Assembly: GCA_001805205.1 (NCBI GenBank)
Contig: MHER01000102.1
Location: 2,447-18,593, forward strand
Direction of reading: 5' to 3'
From: Nitrospirae bacterium RIFCSPLOW2_12_42_9
GTDB lineage: Bacteria > Nitrospirota > 9FT-COMBO-42-15 > HDB-SIOI813
DNA length: 16,147 bases
A program made the translations under genes and the position numbers. Shown here in pieces: positions 1-7,225 of the stretch (position 1 is its first letter; every line of letters starts with the position of its first letter). The notes beneath the pieces were generated by a model that saw only the letters and a list, made by a program, of their open reading frames with translations, did no database searches and was not told where the DNA came from.

Positions 1-377
1 GTATCAACAACCCCATGCACGCATGGCTATTTACCCGTGAAATGGGAGTGGACGTGGCCCTTAACCAGGCTGACCTTATGGCCAGGATGATAGAAGAGGA
101 GATGTCCCTTGGCGACATGATGACCCTGCTTAAGTTACACAGAGGTAAGTTTTCGCTGGTGGAAGAAAAAATCTACCATGGTGCTAAAGCAGCAGGCATC
201 GCTATCAAGGATTTAAAACTGCCGCCAAACTGTACCCTCTCCGGTATACTGCGGCGTGGTGAGATGATCTTACCCCGTGGTGATACTGTGCTGCAGGCAG
301 AAGATGAAGTGCTGGCGCTGGTAGATGATGCTGCTGCCGAAGAGCTGGCACGCCTGCTGGGCAGACCTACTGACTGA
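1..377 (+). CDS. trkA: Trk-type potassium uptake regulator TrkA, C-terminal part (5' end outside window)
   Basis: The gene enters from the left edge in frame 3 (first full codon at base 3) and stops with TGA at 375-377, leaving about 124 residues. The opening residues INNPMHAWLFTREMGVDV match the end of a TrkA-N Rossmann domain. The following residues (from about LGDMMTLLKLHRGKFSLVEE) form an RCK_C (TrkA-C) domain ending in the typical EDEVLALV strand. TrkA is the cytoplasmic NAD(H)-binding gating subunit of the TrkH/TrkG potassium channel. The full protein would be either about 220 residues (single N-C pair) or 450 (two pairs), and the window cannot tell which. Codon choice is CTG- and GC-rich near the 3' end, unlike the TTA/CTT-rich leucine use of the other genes here. 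The gene converges on the endonuclease Q gene, with 21 bases between their ends and no hairpin terminator. Confidence 0.85.
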   Translation, partial: INNPMHAWLFTREMGVDVALNQADLMARMIEEEMSLGDMMTLLKLHRGKFSLVEEKIYHGAKAAGIAIKDLKLPPNCTLSGILRRGEMILPRGDTVLQAEDEVLALVDDAAAEELARLLGRPTD

Positions 378-398
378 AAAATTCCCGTCTCATAATTA

Positions 399-1670
399 TT
401 ATATTTTGTGATTTGTCTTTTTCCCGTTTTCAATTATCTTGATTATTCCATATTCACCATCATAACCCGGCGCTATACTTACCCTGCCCTCTCTTACCCG
501 CAATATAGCCTCACCCAGAAGCGGAGTACCGGCCTTTGTTATATCTTCAATGGTACTATCCTGTAATATTGAAAGTTCATCTCCGAGCGCCGCGAGGAGT
601 TTATTGTATGTATTTTTCACAACCTTACTGTTAACACCAATACCGGTTACCTCTGCAATAATCTCTGCAAGTGGAATCAACCTTTTAAAGGGGATTTTAC
701 CGGCTGGTATGTTACTTTCGTCTCTGTCTGCGAGGTCATCAACCCTGTGCATGACACCAATAGTCACCTTTTTACCACATTTTGGGCATAGCCCATTGTT
801 TTGCCTTGTGTCAGACGGGTGCATACGCCTTTTACAGTCTCTATGACCATCAAAATGATATTTCCCTTCCTCCGGGAAAAACTCGATAGTACCAATGAAA
901 TTCTTATTATTGTTACTTTTGATGGCATTATAGATCCCTTTATATGATAGCTCCGTATCGAAGATATTCGCCTCGCGGGCGAGTTTTGCAGGTGAATGTG
1001 CATCAGAATTGGAAATAAGGGCTACACGGTCAAGCCCTGATAGCCTCCAGTTCATTGGTGGATCAGATGAGAGGCCGGTTTCAATTGCATATATATGTGA
1101 TGTTAATTCCTCAAAACATTCTTCCAGCGAATCAAATCCGGAGTTTGAACCCAGGACAGAAAAGTGCGGGGTCCATGCATGGGCAGGTATGAATAATACA
1201 TCCGGTGAGGTATCGAGGGCTATATTTAAAAGTACCTTACTATCCAAACCAAGTATTGGCCTGCCATCGGACTTCAGGTTTCCTATCTTTGAGAGGGCAG
1301 CATTGATCTTAGCTGCTTCAGCAAAAGTAGGGACGAGAAGAAGATTGTGTACCTTTCGTGTGCGGCCATTCTTACTATAAATGCAGCTTATCTCAGCAGA
1401 GAGGATGAATCTTACATCCCTGCGGCAACTTGAAGGCACCTCTTCAACCATTGAACTTTCATATTCTGGTTTAAGCCTGAACAGGCCATCTTCTGCACTT
1501 TCTAACTTCTCCTGTAAATTAACAAGCCATTTTGGATGGGTAAAATCGCCTGTCCCAACCACGGTAAGACCTTTTAATTGTGCCCAACGGTTCAGGTTCT
1601 CTATTTCCATATCCTTACTCGTTGCCCTCGAATATGGAGAGTGTATATGGAGGTCAGCTATAAATTTCAT
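399..1670 (-). CDS. Endonuclease Q-like PHP-domain DNA repair nuclease (TIGR00375 family)
   Basis: The product is 423 residues, close to the length of archaeal EndoQ. The N-terminal PHP fold is complete in metal-ligand motifs: D6-L-H8-I-H10, G-T-G-D42 with H45, E93, H108, P-A-H164, E197 and S-D223-A-H225. A zinc-finger-like insert follows, with H276, C279 and C295-P-K-C298. A C-terminal helical part contains a helix-hairpin-helix-like stretch (AEIIAEVTGIGVNSK, about 335-349). Characterised family members (Pyrococcus furiosus, Bacillus pumilus) nick DNA 5' of deaminated bases such as uracil and hypoxanthine and at abasic sites. The same activity is inferred here. The first zinc-ligand pair appears to be His-x2-Cys rather than the Cys-x2-Cys of archaeal proteins. 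No convincing Shine-Dalgarno sequence precedes the ATG at 1670. The gene is divergent from tRNA-Val and alone on its strand. Confidence 0.8.
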   Translation of the reverse strand: MKFIADLHIHSPYSRATSKDMEIENLNRWAQLKGLTVVGTGDFTHPKWLVNLQEKLESAEDGLFRLKPEYESSMVEEVPSSCRRDVRFILSAEISCIYSKNGRTRKVHNLLLVPTFAEAAKINAALSKIGNLKSDGRPILGLDSKVLLNIALDTSPDVLFIPAHAWTPHFSVLGSNSGFDSLEECFEELTSHIYAIETGLSSDPPMNWRLSGLDRVALISNSDAHSPAKLAREANIFDTELSYKGIYNAIKSNNNKNFIGTIEFFPEEGKYHFDGHRDCKRRMHPSDTRQNNGLCPKCGKKVTIGVMHRVDDLADRDESNIPAGKIPFKRLIPLAEIIAEVTGIGVNSKVVKNTYNKLLAALGDELSILQDSTIEDITKAGTPLLGEAILRVREGRVSIAPGYDGEYGIIKIIENGKKTNHKI

Positions 1671-1695
1671 ATTAAATTAAAAAGACCAAAATCCC

Positions 1696-1725
1696 TTGCA
1701 ATTTTTTTAAAACACATGCTAAAAT
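1696..1725 (+). promoter_or_regulatory. Sigma-70-type promoter of tRNA-Val
   Basis: TTGCAA (1696-1701) and TAAAAT (1720-1725) are separated by 18 bases. The -10 box is preceded by TG at 1717-1718, making an extended -10. The predicted start lies only a few bases before the tRNA 5' end at 1738, so the 5' leader would be very short. Confidence 0.6.
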
Positions 1726-1737
1726 TACTCACCATAC

Positions 1738-1812
1738 AGGCGCGTAGCTCAGGGGGAGAGCGCTTCCTTGACACGGAAGAGGTCGGCGGTTCAAGACCGC
1801 CCGCGCCTACCA
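1738..1812 (+). tRNA. tRNA-Val(GAC), 3' CCA encoded
   Basis: A full cloverleaf can be folded. The acceptor stem AGGCGCG (1738-1744) pairs with CGCGCCT (1802-1808). The D stem is GCTC/GAGC (1747-1750 with 1758-1761). The anticodon stem is CTTCC/GGAAG (1763-1767 with 1775-1779), with loop TTGACAC giving anticodon GAC at 1770-1772. The T stem is GGCGG/CCGCC (1785-1789 with 1797-1801) around loop TTCAAGA. Discriminator A1809 is followed by genomically encoded CCA (1810-1812). GAC reads valine codons GUC and GUU. Confidence 0.93.
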
Positions 1813-2021
1813 TAACATTTCAGAGATAAAAATATATAATATTCCTTACTCATTATGTTAGCAAGAAGAACATTTACGGATTGAATATTGATTGGGGAAA
1901 AATAAATCCAATCTTTACCCAATATCCAATCACGGTTGTATGGTAAATACTGATGTGAAAAGTCAAAAAATATTCTCCAAATCCATGGTTTAAAATTTAA
2001 ATTTTTTTGAGCTTCATTCCC
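1813..2021. other. AT-rich gene-free spacer between tRNA-Val and the rpsU promoter
   Basis: No credible gene is visible here. The only open frame of note is on the minus strand and overlaps the tRNA; it has no family resemblance. The stretch is AT-rich, and its only clear structure is the nested inverted repeat at 1879-1931, described separately. No oligo-T terminator follows the tRNA directly. Confidence 0.6.
1879..1931. repeat. Nested inverted repeat built from GATTGG/CCAATC
   Basis: The outer arms GATTGAATATT (1879-1889) and AATATCCAATC (1921-1931) pair with one mismatch. Directly inside them, GATTGG (1890-1895) pairs perfectly with CCAATC (1908-1913). The same six-base word therefore appears in both arm pairs. 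It could form a cruciform or an RNA hairpin but lacks a T-tract, so it is not an obvious terminator. Its role is unknown. Confidence 0.5.
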
Positions 2022-2051
2022 TTGACAGGCATTATATGTGTATGTTATATT
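2022..2051 (+). promoter_or_regulatory. Strong sigma-70-type promoter of the rpsU-yqeY-dnaG-rpoD operon
   Basis: A consensus -35 TTGACA (2022-2027) is followed after 18 bases by TATATT (2046-2051), with TG at 2043-2044 in extended -10 position; TTATAT at 2045-2050 with a 17-base spacer is an alternative reading. Transcription would start near 2058, giving a 5' untranslated leader of about 65 bases before the rpsU ATG. Confidence 0.65.
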
Positions 2052-2122
2052 TATCAATCTAATTTTTATATTTAAATTTTAGAGACATAATATTGCCTTT
2101 ATATATAAGGGGGTGGGAATAG

Positions 2123-2311
2123 ATGTTAGGGGTTAAGGTAAAGGATAATGAATCCTTTGAGAGTGCTCTTCGCAGATTCAAAAAACAGTGCGAGAAGGCA
2201 GGGATTTTATCTGAGATGCGTAAGAGAGAACACTATGAGAAGCCCAGTGTTCGCCGCAAACGCAAGGCTCTTGCTGCAAGGAAAAAGGCAGCCAAAAGAC
2301 AGAAGGTCTGA
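2123..2311 (+). CDS. rpsU: 30S ribosomal protein S21
   Basis: This is a 62-residue, highly basic protein with the S21 signature. An acidic start ([19 protein letters not shown]) is followed by [18 protein letters not shown] and a Lys/Arg-rich tail. S21 is a late-assembling small-subunit protein near the 16S anti-Shine-Dalgarno end and contributes to initiation. A purine-rich ribosome binding site, AAGGGGG (2107-2113), precedes the ATG. It is the first gene of the macromolecular synthesis operon, and the yqeY start follows the TGA after three bases, which suggests translational coupling. Confidence 0.95.
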   Translation: MLGVKVKDNESFESALRRFKKQCEKAGILSEMRKREHYEKPSVRRKRKALAARKKAAKRQKV

Positions 2312-2314
2312 TCA

Positions 2315-2770
2315 ATGTCTTTACTGGATAGGTTGACAGAAGATCTGAAAAGATCTTTAAAAGAGGGAAATTCCACAAAGGTATCTGTAATCAGGTTATT
2401 AAAGTCATCCATAAAAAACAGAGAGATAGAGAAAAGGTCTCCTCTTACTGATGAGGAAATAATGGAAGCAGTAGTATCCGGTATTAAACAGAGGAGAGAG
2501 TCTATTGAACAGTTTAAAAAAGGGGGGAGAGAAGACTTAGTCAACAAAGAGACCAGCGAGATAGATGTTTTACAAGCCTATCTTCCACAACAATTAAGTG
2601 AAGAAGATCTCATGAATGAAATCAGGACTGTTATTAAGGAAGTAGGGGCTGCTTCCCCGCAGGATATGGGAAAGGTAATGAAGACTTTGATGCATCGTGT
2701 GAAGGGCCGCGCTGAAGGTGCAAAGGTAAGTTCTTTAGTAAAGGAACTTATGGAAGCGCGTGCACATTGA
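2315..2770 (+). CDS. yqeY: GatB/YqeY domain protein
   Basis: At 151 residues, this is the usual length of the stand-alone YqeY family, which resembles the C-terminal helical domain of GatB, a tRNA-dependent amidotransferase subunit. Recognisable features are the N-terminal LLDRLTEDLKRSLKEGN, the VIRLLKSSIKNREIE helix, and the C-terminal PQDMGKVMKTLMHRVKGRAEG segment, typical of the tRNA-binding tail domain. Its exact function is not established. It is commonly found between rpsU and dnaG, as here. The dnaG ribosome binding site begins immediately after its TGA stop. Confidence 0.92.
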   Translation: MSLLDRLTEDLKRSLKEGNSTKVSVIRLLKSSIKNREIEKRSPLTDEEIMEAVVSGIKQRRESIEQFKKGGREDLVNKETSEIDVLQAYLPQQLSEEDLMNEIRTVIKEVGAASPQDMGKVMKTLMHRVKGRAEGAKVSSLVKELMEARAH

Positions 2771-2789
2771 AAGGGGGAGATACCCCTTG
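2771..2789 (+). promoter_or_regulatory. Ribosome binding site that fixes a TTG start for dnaG
   Basis: AAGGGGGAG (2771-2779) lies directly after the yqeY stop, seven bases before an in-frame TTG at 2787. Starting at this TTG puts the zinc ligands at 40, 43, 61 and 64, the same numbering as in E. coli DnaG. The upstream in-frame GTG at 2760 would add nine unconserved residues and lies inside yqeY. Confidence 0.7.
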
Positions 2790-4553
2790 GATGGACATAT
2801 TCCTGAAGAATTAATAACAAAGATTAAAGGAACTCAGGACATAGTAGAGGTAATTTCCAGGCACGTTTCTTTAAAGAAGTCTGGTCAAAATTATTCAGGA
2901 CTCTGTCCATTTCATTCAGAAAAGACCCCATCCTTTGTGGTAAGTCCAGCAAAACAACTATTTCATTGCTTTGGCTGTGGAACCGGAGGGAATGTTATTA
3001 CATTTCTCATGAAGTATGAGAACGTGACATTTCCAGAGGTCTTAAAGAATTTAGCCAGGGATGCAGGGATTGCTATTCCTTCTAAGAGTGTAAAGAGTGA
3101 AAGAAAAGAGGAGTCATTATACGAGGTAAATAGGCTGATTGCAGAGTATTACAATAAAATATTATTAACATATAAAGAGGCCGGGGCTGCACGTGAATAT
3201 CTCCTGGGAAGGGGCCTCTCTACGGAAGTGATTGAAAGATTTAATGTAGGATATTCAATCAACTCATGGAATAATGTATATGAATACCTCAGGAATAAGG
3301 GGTTTAAGGATGAGGTCCTTGTAAAAACGGGTCTTGTTATTCCAAAGAATAGCGGGGCAGGATTTTATGACAGGTTTCGCGGAAGGATAATGTTCCCAAT
3401 ACATGATACCCAGGGAAGGGTTGTTGGATTTGGTGGAAGGGTACTTGATGATTCCACCCCGAAATATTTAAATTCACCTGAGACCCCTTTATTCAATAAA
3501 GGCGCTTTGCTTTATGGTCTTAATATCGCGAAAGATGGCGTGAGGGAATCAGGCTATGCTATAATTGTAGAAGGGTATATGGATGTAATTGCAGTCTGTC
3601 AGAGCGGGATACCAAATGTTGTCGGAACCCTTGGGACTGCCCTTACAGTAAATCATTTGAGAGTTTTAAACAGGTTCTGTAAAGAGGTTATTCTGACATT
3701 TGACCCTGATATTGCAGGTAGAAACGCAGCCCTGCGTACAGTTGATATCTTTATAGAAAGTGGGATCAGGGGAAAGGTTTTGATATTGCCTGAAGGCGAA
3801 GACCCTGACATCTTTATAAGGAAAAGGGGAAAGGGGCAATTTCTTGAACTTATAGAAAGATCAAAAGGGATTTTTGATTTCTCCCTGGACCATATAATAG
3901 GTAAGTCAGGAGATAGGCCGGATAAAGGCTCAATAGAAAAGAAGGTTAGTGTAACTGAAGAATGTTTTGAATTGATAAGGAAGATACCAAACAGGATAGA
4001 GCAGGACTACTATTTGGAAAAGGTATCTAAGGCGCTGGCAGTTGAGAAGAATGTATTAATGGCTGAGTTCAGGAAGAAGAATAAAAACAAAAAGGGCTTA
4101 CCTGTAGAAAAGTCTAAAAGACTTGCAATGAACAGGCCCGGGGTTGATGAGATACTGTGTATACTCATGATAAGGGATAAGAGTTTCAGAAAGCGGATAA
4201 AAGGTAATCTGAGCGCTGTTGATTTTGTTGTTCCGGAATTTCAGGAGATAGCCGGTTTTCTTATAGATTCTGATAAGGATATTGATGTTATGTTAAACAG
4301 TGATGACTATAATCAGGGTGTTAAAGATACTGTAACAAGACTTGCATGTTCTGATCTGCATTTCGATTCCGCTGAACAGACATTCTCTGATTGTGTGAGA
4401 GTATTACAGAGAAAAAGGCTTGAGATAGGGCTTAGAGAGGTAGAGAAGGAGATAGGCTCGGCTGAGATGAGCGGGACCTTTGAAAGGGTCAGGGAGCTTC
4501 TTTTTAATAAACAGGCATTACTTAAACAGAAAAGACTTCTGTATGATAATTAG
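2787..4553 (+). CDS. dnaG: DNA primase
   Basis: With the TTG start the protein has 588 residues. It synthesises RNA primers at the replication fork with the DnaB helicase. The N-terminal CHC2 zinc-binding domain has C40, H43, C61 and C64 (CPFH ... HCFGCG). The RNA polymerase domain includes FRGRIMFPIHDTQGRVVGFGGR (about 197-218). The Toprim motif E-G-Y-M-D holds E262, and the metal-binding DxD is F-D306-P-D308-I-A-G. A proline replaces the glycine usual between these aspartates, but both acidic residues remain. The C-terminal 130 or so residues are a divergent helical DnaB-binding domain. The gene lies in the operon order rpsU-yqeY-dnaG-rpoD, with 49 bases before rpoD and no terminator between them. 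Confidence 0.95.
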   Translation: MDGHIPEELITKIKGTQDIVEVISRHVSLKKSGQNYSGLCPFHSEKTPSFVVSPAKQLFHCFGCGTGGNVITFLMKYENVTFPEVLKNLARDAGIAIPSKSVKSERKEESLYEVNRLIAEYYNKILLTYKEAGAAREYLLGRGLSTEVIERFNVGYSINSWNNVYEYLRNKGFKDEVLVKTGLVIPKNSGAGFYDRFRGRIMFPIHDTQGRVVGFGGRVLDDSTPKYLNSPETPLFNKGALLYGLNIAKDGVRESGYAIIVEGYMDVIAVCQSGIPNVVGTLGTALTVNHLRVLNRFCKEVILTFDPDIAGRNAALRTVDIFIESGIRGKVLILPEGEDPDIFIRKRGKGQFLELIERSKGIFDFSLDHIIGKSGDRPDKGSIEKKVSVTEECFELIRKIPNRIEQDYYLEKVSKALAVEKNVLMAEFRKKNKNKKGLPVEKSKRLAMNRPGVDEILCILMIRDKSFRKRIKGNLSAVDFVVPEFQEIAGFLIDSDKDIDVMLNSDDYNQGVKDTVTRLACSDLHFDSAEQTFSDCVRVLQRKRLEIGLREVEKEIGSAEMSGTFERVRELLFNKQALLKQKRLLYDN

Positions 4554-4602
4554 TAGTATTTAATTAGTAACCAAAGTTTAAACAGGAGGGTTAAGAAAGT
4601 TT

Positions 4603-6372
4603 ATGGCAAAGGATGAAAAAATAACAGAAGTACAGCAATTGATCTCTATGGGTAAGGAGAAGGGCTATCTTACATATGATGAGCTCAACAATGCCTTACC
4701 TGAGGATCTTATATCTTCTGATGAAATGGACAGCATAATGATGATGTTCGGCGAGATGGATATAGATATTGTTGATCAGGTGGAGGAGGAGACCTATCAT
4801 AAGCTTCTGGCAGAAGAGGAGGTTGAGGAAGAGGAGAAGGAGGAGAAGGAGGTAAGTATTGGTGTTGCCAGGACTGATGACCCTGTGCGCCTCTATCTGA
4901 AAGAGATGGGAGATGTGTCTTTACTCAGCAGGGAAGGGGAGATAGAGATTGCAAAGAGAATAGAAGAGGGGAAAAGGGAGATAGAGTCTATAATATTCAG
5001 CATGCCCTTTACTATCAGTGAAATAATATCTCTCGGAGATATGTTAAAGACGGGCAAGGTAGTACTCCATGAATTTATTTCAACATTTGAAGAGGAAAGT
5101 GAAGAGGAATTTGAGGAGCTTGTTGAGGAAGATACGGAAGAGTTAAAGCTGAAGACCTTAGCCTCTATTGAAAAACTTAAAAGGGTATTCAGAGATTTTA
5201 AGAATCAGCAGAGGCAACTCAAGACAGGGGCTTTAAAAGAGTCTGAAAGGGTAAAGATTAAACAGAAGATAATGACTCTCCGGACAAAGATTACTGATCT
5301 GATGAGCTCTCTGAATCTTAATACAAGGTTTATTGATTCTGTTGTTGAAAGGCTGAAGGAATATAACAAAGAGATTCAGCATAGAGAGAACGAGATAAAT
5401 GTATGCGCAAAGAGGTTAAAATGCAAGGCCGCAGATTTACAAGCCCTCTTTAATAAAATAAAGGAAAACAGGGTCAGACTCAAAAAGCTGATTAAGGACT
5501 CAGGTAAGAAGGCAGAAGATATAGCGGCCATAGAAAGAAATTATGCCTCTGCCTTTGAAACACTAAGGAAGATTGGAGATGAAACAGCAATTACAGCTAC
5601 TGAACTGAAAGAGGCTGTTAAGTCCCTGGAGATGGCTGAATTAAAGAGTCGTTTTGCCAAGAGTGAGCTGATAGAGGCCAATCTAAGGCTTGTGGTAAGC
5701 ATAGCAAAGAAGTATACAAACCGTGGCCTTCAATTCCTCGACCTTATTCAGGAGGGGAATATTGGTCTTATGAAGGCAGTGGATAAGTTTGAGTACAGGC
5801 GTGGTTATAAGTTCAGCACATATGCAACATGGTGGATAAGGCAGGCCATTACGAGGGCAATTGCTGATCAGGCCCGTACTATCAGAATACCGGTCCACAT
5901 GATTGAAACTATAAATAAACTTATACGCACCTCAAGGCAGCTTGTTCAGGAAATAGGGAGAGAACCTTCTCCGGAGGAGATTGCTACAGAGATGAAGCTC
6001 CCTGTGGATAAGGTCAGGAAGGTACTGAAGATAGCAAAAGAGCCTATTTCACTTGAGACCCCTGTTGGTGAGGAAGAGGACAGTCATCTTGGTGATTTTA
6101 TTGAGGATAAGAGGGCAGTATCGCCCCTCGATGCTGCAATAAAGGCTAACCTGCATGGCCAGATTGATACAGTCCTTCAAAGCCTGACCCAGAGGGAGGA
6201 AAAGGTGCTGAGGATGCGTTTTGGTATAGGAGAGATAACCGATCATACCCTTGAAGAGGTTGGACAGACCTTTGATGTTACAAGAGAGAGGATTCGTCAG
6301 ATAGAGGCTAAGGCATTGAGGAAACTAAGGCATCCAAGCCGCAGCAAGAGGCTAAAGAGTTTTGTAGATTAA
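4603..6372 (+). CDS. rpoD: Primary RNA polymerase sigma factor (sigma-70/RpoD)
   Basis: The 589 residues contain every region of a housekeeping sigma factor. Region 1.1 spans about 5-60 and is followed by a very acidic linker (65-83). Region 1.2 begins at D93-[10 protein letters not shown] large non-conserved region of about 220 residues, rich in Glu/Lys helices, follows. Region 2 (350-430) includes the core-binding and -10 recognition segments ([36 protein letters not shown]). Region 3 is 431-500. Region 4 (510-585) ends with the -35-binding helix-turn-helix ([19 protein letters not shown]). The ATG at 4603 has AGGAGGG (4584-4590), at a somewhat long 12-base spacing. The sigma-70-type promoters before tRNA-Val and rpsU fit recognition by this protein. 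Confidence 0.97.
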   Translation: MAKDEKITEVQQLISMGKEKGYLTYDELNNALPEDLISSDEMDSIMMMFGEMDIDIVDQVEEETYHKLLAEEEVEEEEKEEKEVSIGVARTDDPVRLYLKEMGDVSLLSREGEIEIAKRIEEGKREIESIIFSMPFTISEIISLGDMLKTGKVVLHEFISTFEEESEEEFEELVEEDTEELKLKTLASIEKLKRVFRDFKNQQRQLKTGALKESERVKIKQKIMTLRTKITDLMSSLNLNTRFIDSVVERLKEYNKEIQHRENEINVCAKRLKCKAADLQALFNKIKENRVRLKKLIKDSGKKAEDIAAIERNYASAFETLRKIGDETAITATELKEAVKSLEMAELKSRFAKSELIEANLRLVVSIAKKYTNRGLQFLDLIQEGNIGLMKAVDKFEYRRGYKFSTYATWWIRQAITRAIADQARTIRIPVHMIETINKLIRTSRQLVQEIGREPSPEEIATEMKLPVDKVRKVLKIAKEPISLETPVGEEEDSHLGDFIEDKRAVSPLDAAIKANLHGQIDTVLQSLTQREEKVLRMRFGIGEITDHTLEEVGQTFDVTRERIRQIEAKALRKLRHPSRSKRLKSFVD

Positions 6373-6409
6373 GCCGGCGGCTCTTGCATGAAATGACAGA
6401 GGCTTTCAA

Positions 6410-6483
6410 GGGCCCATAGCTCAGATTGGTAGAGCTACCGGCTCATAACCGGTTGGTCCCAGGTTCAAGTCCTGGTGGGCCCA
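6410..6483 (+). tRNA. tRNA with CAT anticodon, probably tRNA-Ile2 (lysidine-modified); no encoded CCA
   Basis: The acceptor stem GGGCCCA (6410-6416) pairs with TGGGCCC (6476-6482). The D stem is GCTC/GAGC, the anticodon stem ACCGG/CCGGT, and the loop CTCATAA gives anticodon CAT at 6444-6446. The T stem is CCAGG/CCTGG around TTCAAGT. Discriminator A6483 is followed by TCA, so CCA must be added after transcription. It is not initiator tRNA, because pair 1-72 is G-C. C4-G69 and C5-G68 in the acceptor match the known TilS determinants of E. coli tRNA-Ile2, favouring Ile2 over elongator Met. It starts 37 bases after the rpoD stop, with no promoter visible, and ends 13 bases before the next ATG, so it is probably cut from the operon transcript. 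Confidence 0.9.
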
Positions 6484-6496
6484 TCAGATTATTTAT

Positions 6497-7216
6497 ATGG
6501 AATTTATCCAGAATGAGCAATTAAGACTACTCGTCCAGATACAGGGAAAAGAAAGCCGGATTACAGAGATACTGGATAAACAGAGTAAACTTCCGGATAT
6601 CATCTCTTCCTTAAAAGTCAGCCTCGATAAAGCCCAGAGTACCCTTTCTGAAGCTTCTCAGGAATTTGAAGGTACCACAAAAGAGCGGAGGAGGCTTGAG
6701 GGTTTACTTCAGGATGCTGAAGAAAAGGCAAGAAAGCTTAAGGGCAGAATACCGGAGATCAAGACCAATAAAGAATATCAGGCACTGTTAAAAGAGATTG
6801 CTATTGTAGAACAGGAAAAGTCGGATTTTGAAGAGAAAATTATTATGTTGCTTGATAAAAGTGATAGTCTTAAGGCTGTATGTACTGAAAAAGAGAATAT
6901 AGTTAAAAAAGAAGAACAGGATTTTCTTTCAGAGAAGGGGAGAATAGATGCTGACTTTGATCAACTTACAGTGAAGCTTAAAGAGCTGGAATCTGAAAGG
7001 GCTGCAATAGAATCTGAAATAGAACCCAAGCTTCTTGCTGAATATAACAAGCTGATATCTATCAGAAAGGGACTTGCTGTAGTCTCTGTCCGGAATGATT
7101 ACTGTCTCGGATGTCATATACGTGTTCCTCCCCAGATTTTTACAGAGATCAAGAATAATGATAAAATAATATCTTGTTTAAGTTGCCAGAGGATTCTGTA
7201 CTGGAAGCCAAAGTGA
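6497..7216 (+). CDS. Coiled-coil protein with C-terminal C4 zinc ribbon (CT398/DUF164 family)
   Basis: The 239-residue product begins with about 190 residues of charged heptad-like helices, predicted to form an antiparallel coiled coil. It contains the family hallmark TNKEYQALLKEI (90-101). It ends in a zinc ribbon with C203-L-G-C206 and C227-L-S-C230. Family members such as Chlamydia CT398 and Helicobacter HP0958 have been linked to sigma-54 and to flagellar or secretion functions, but no function can be assigned here. The ATG lies 13 bases after the tRNA 3' end, with no recognisable Shine-Dalgarno sequence. Its TGA overlaps the binding site of the next gene. Confidence 0.85.
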   Translation: MEFIQNEQLRLLVQIQGKESRITEILDKQSKLPDIISSLKVSLDKAQSTLSEASQEFEGTTKERRRLEGLLQDAEEKARKLKGRIPEIKTNKEYQALLKEIAIVEQEKSDFEEKIIMLLDKSDSLKAVCTEKENIVKKEEQDFLSEKGRIDADFDQLTVKLKELESERAAIESEIEPKLLAEYNKLISIRKGLAVVSVRNDYCLGCHIRVPPQIFTEIKNNDKIISCLSCQRILYWKPK

Positions 7217-7225
7217 GGGTAAGCA

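Noticed and set aside
1791..2057. 88-codon open frame on the minus strand next to tRNA-Val
   Set aside because: It overlaps the tRNA, lies in AT-rich repeat-containing DNA, has no binding site and no recognisable family.
6373..6409. Terminator after rpoD
   Set aside because: The GC-rich GCCGGCGGC just after the stop does not form a sound hairpin and is not followed by a T-run.
6410..6483. Initiator tRNA-fMet
   Set aside because: Pair 1-72 is a normal G-C and the anticodon stem lacks the run of three G-C pairs of initiators.
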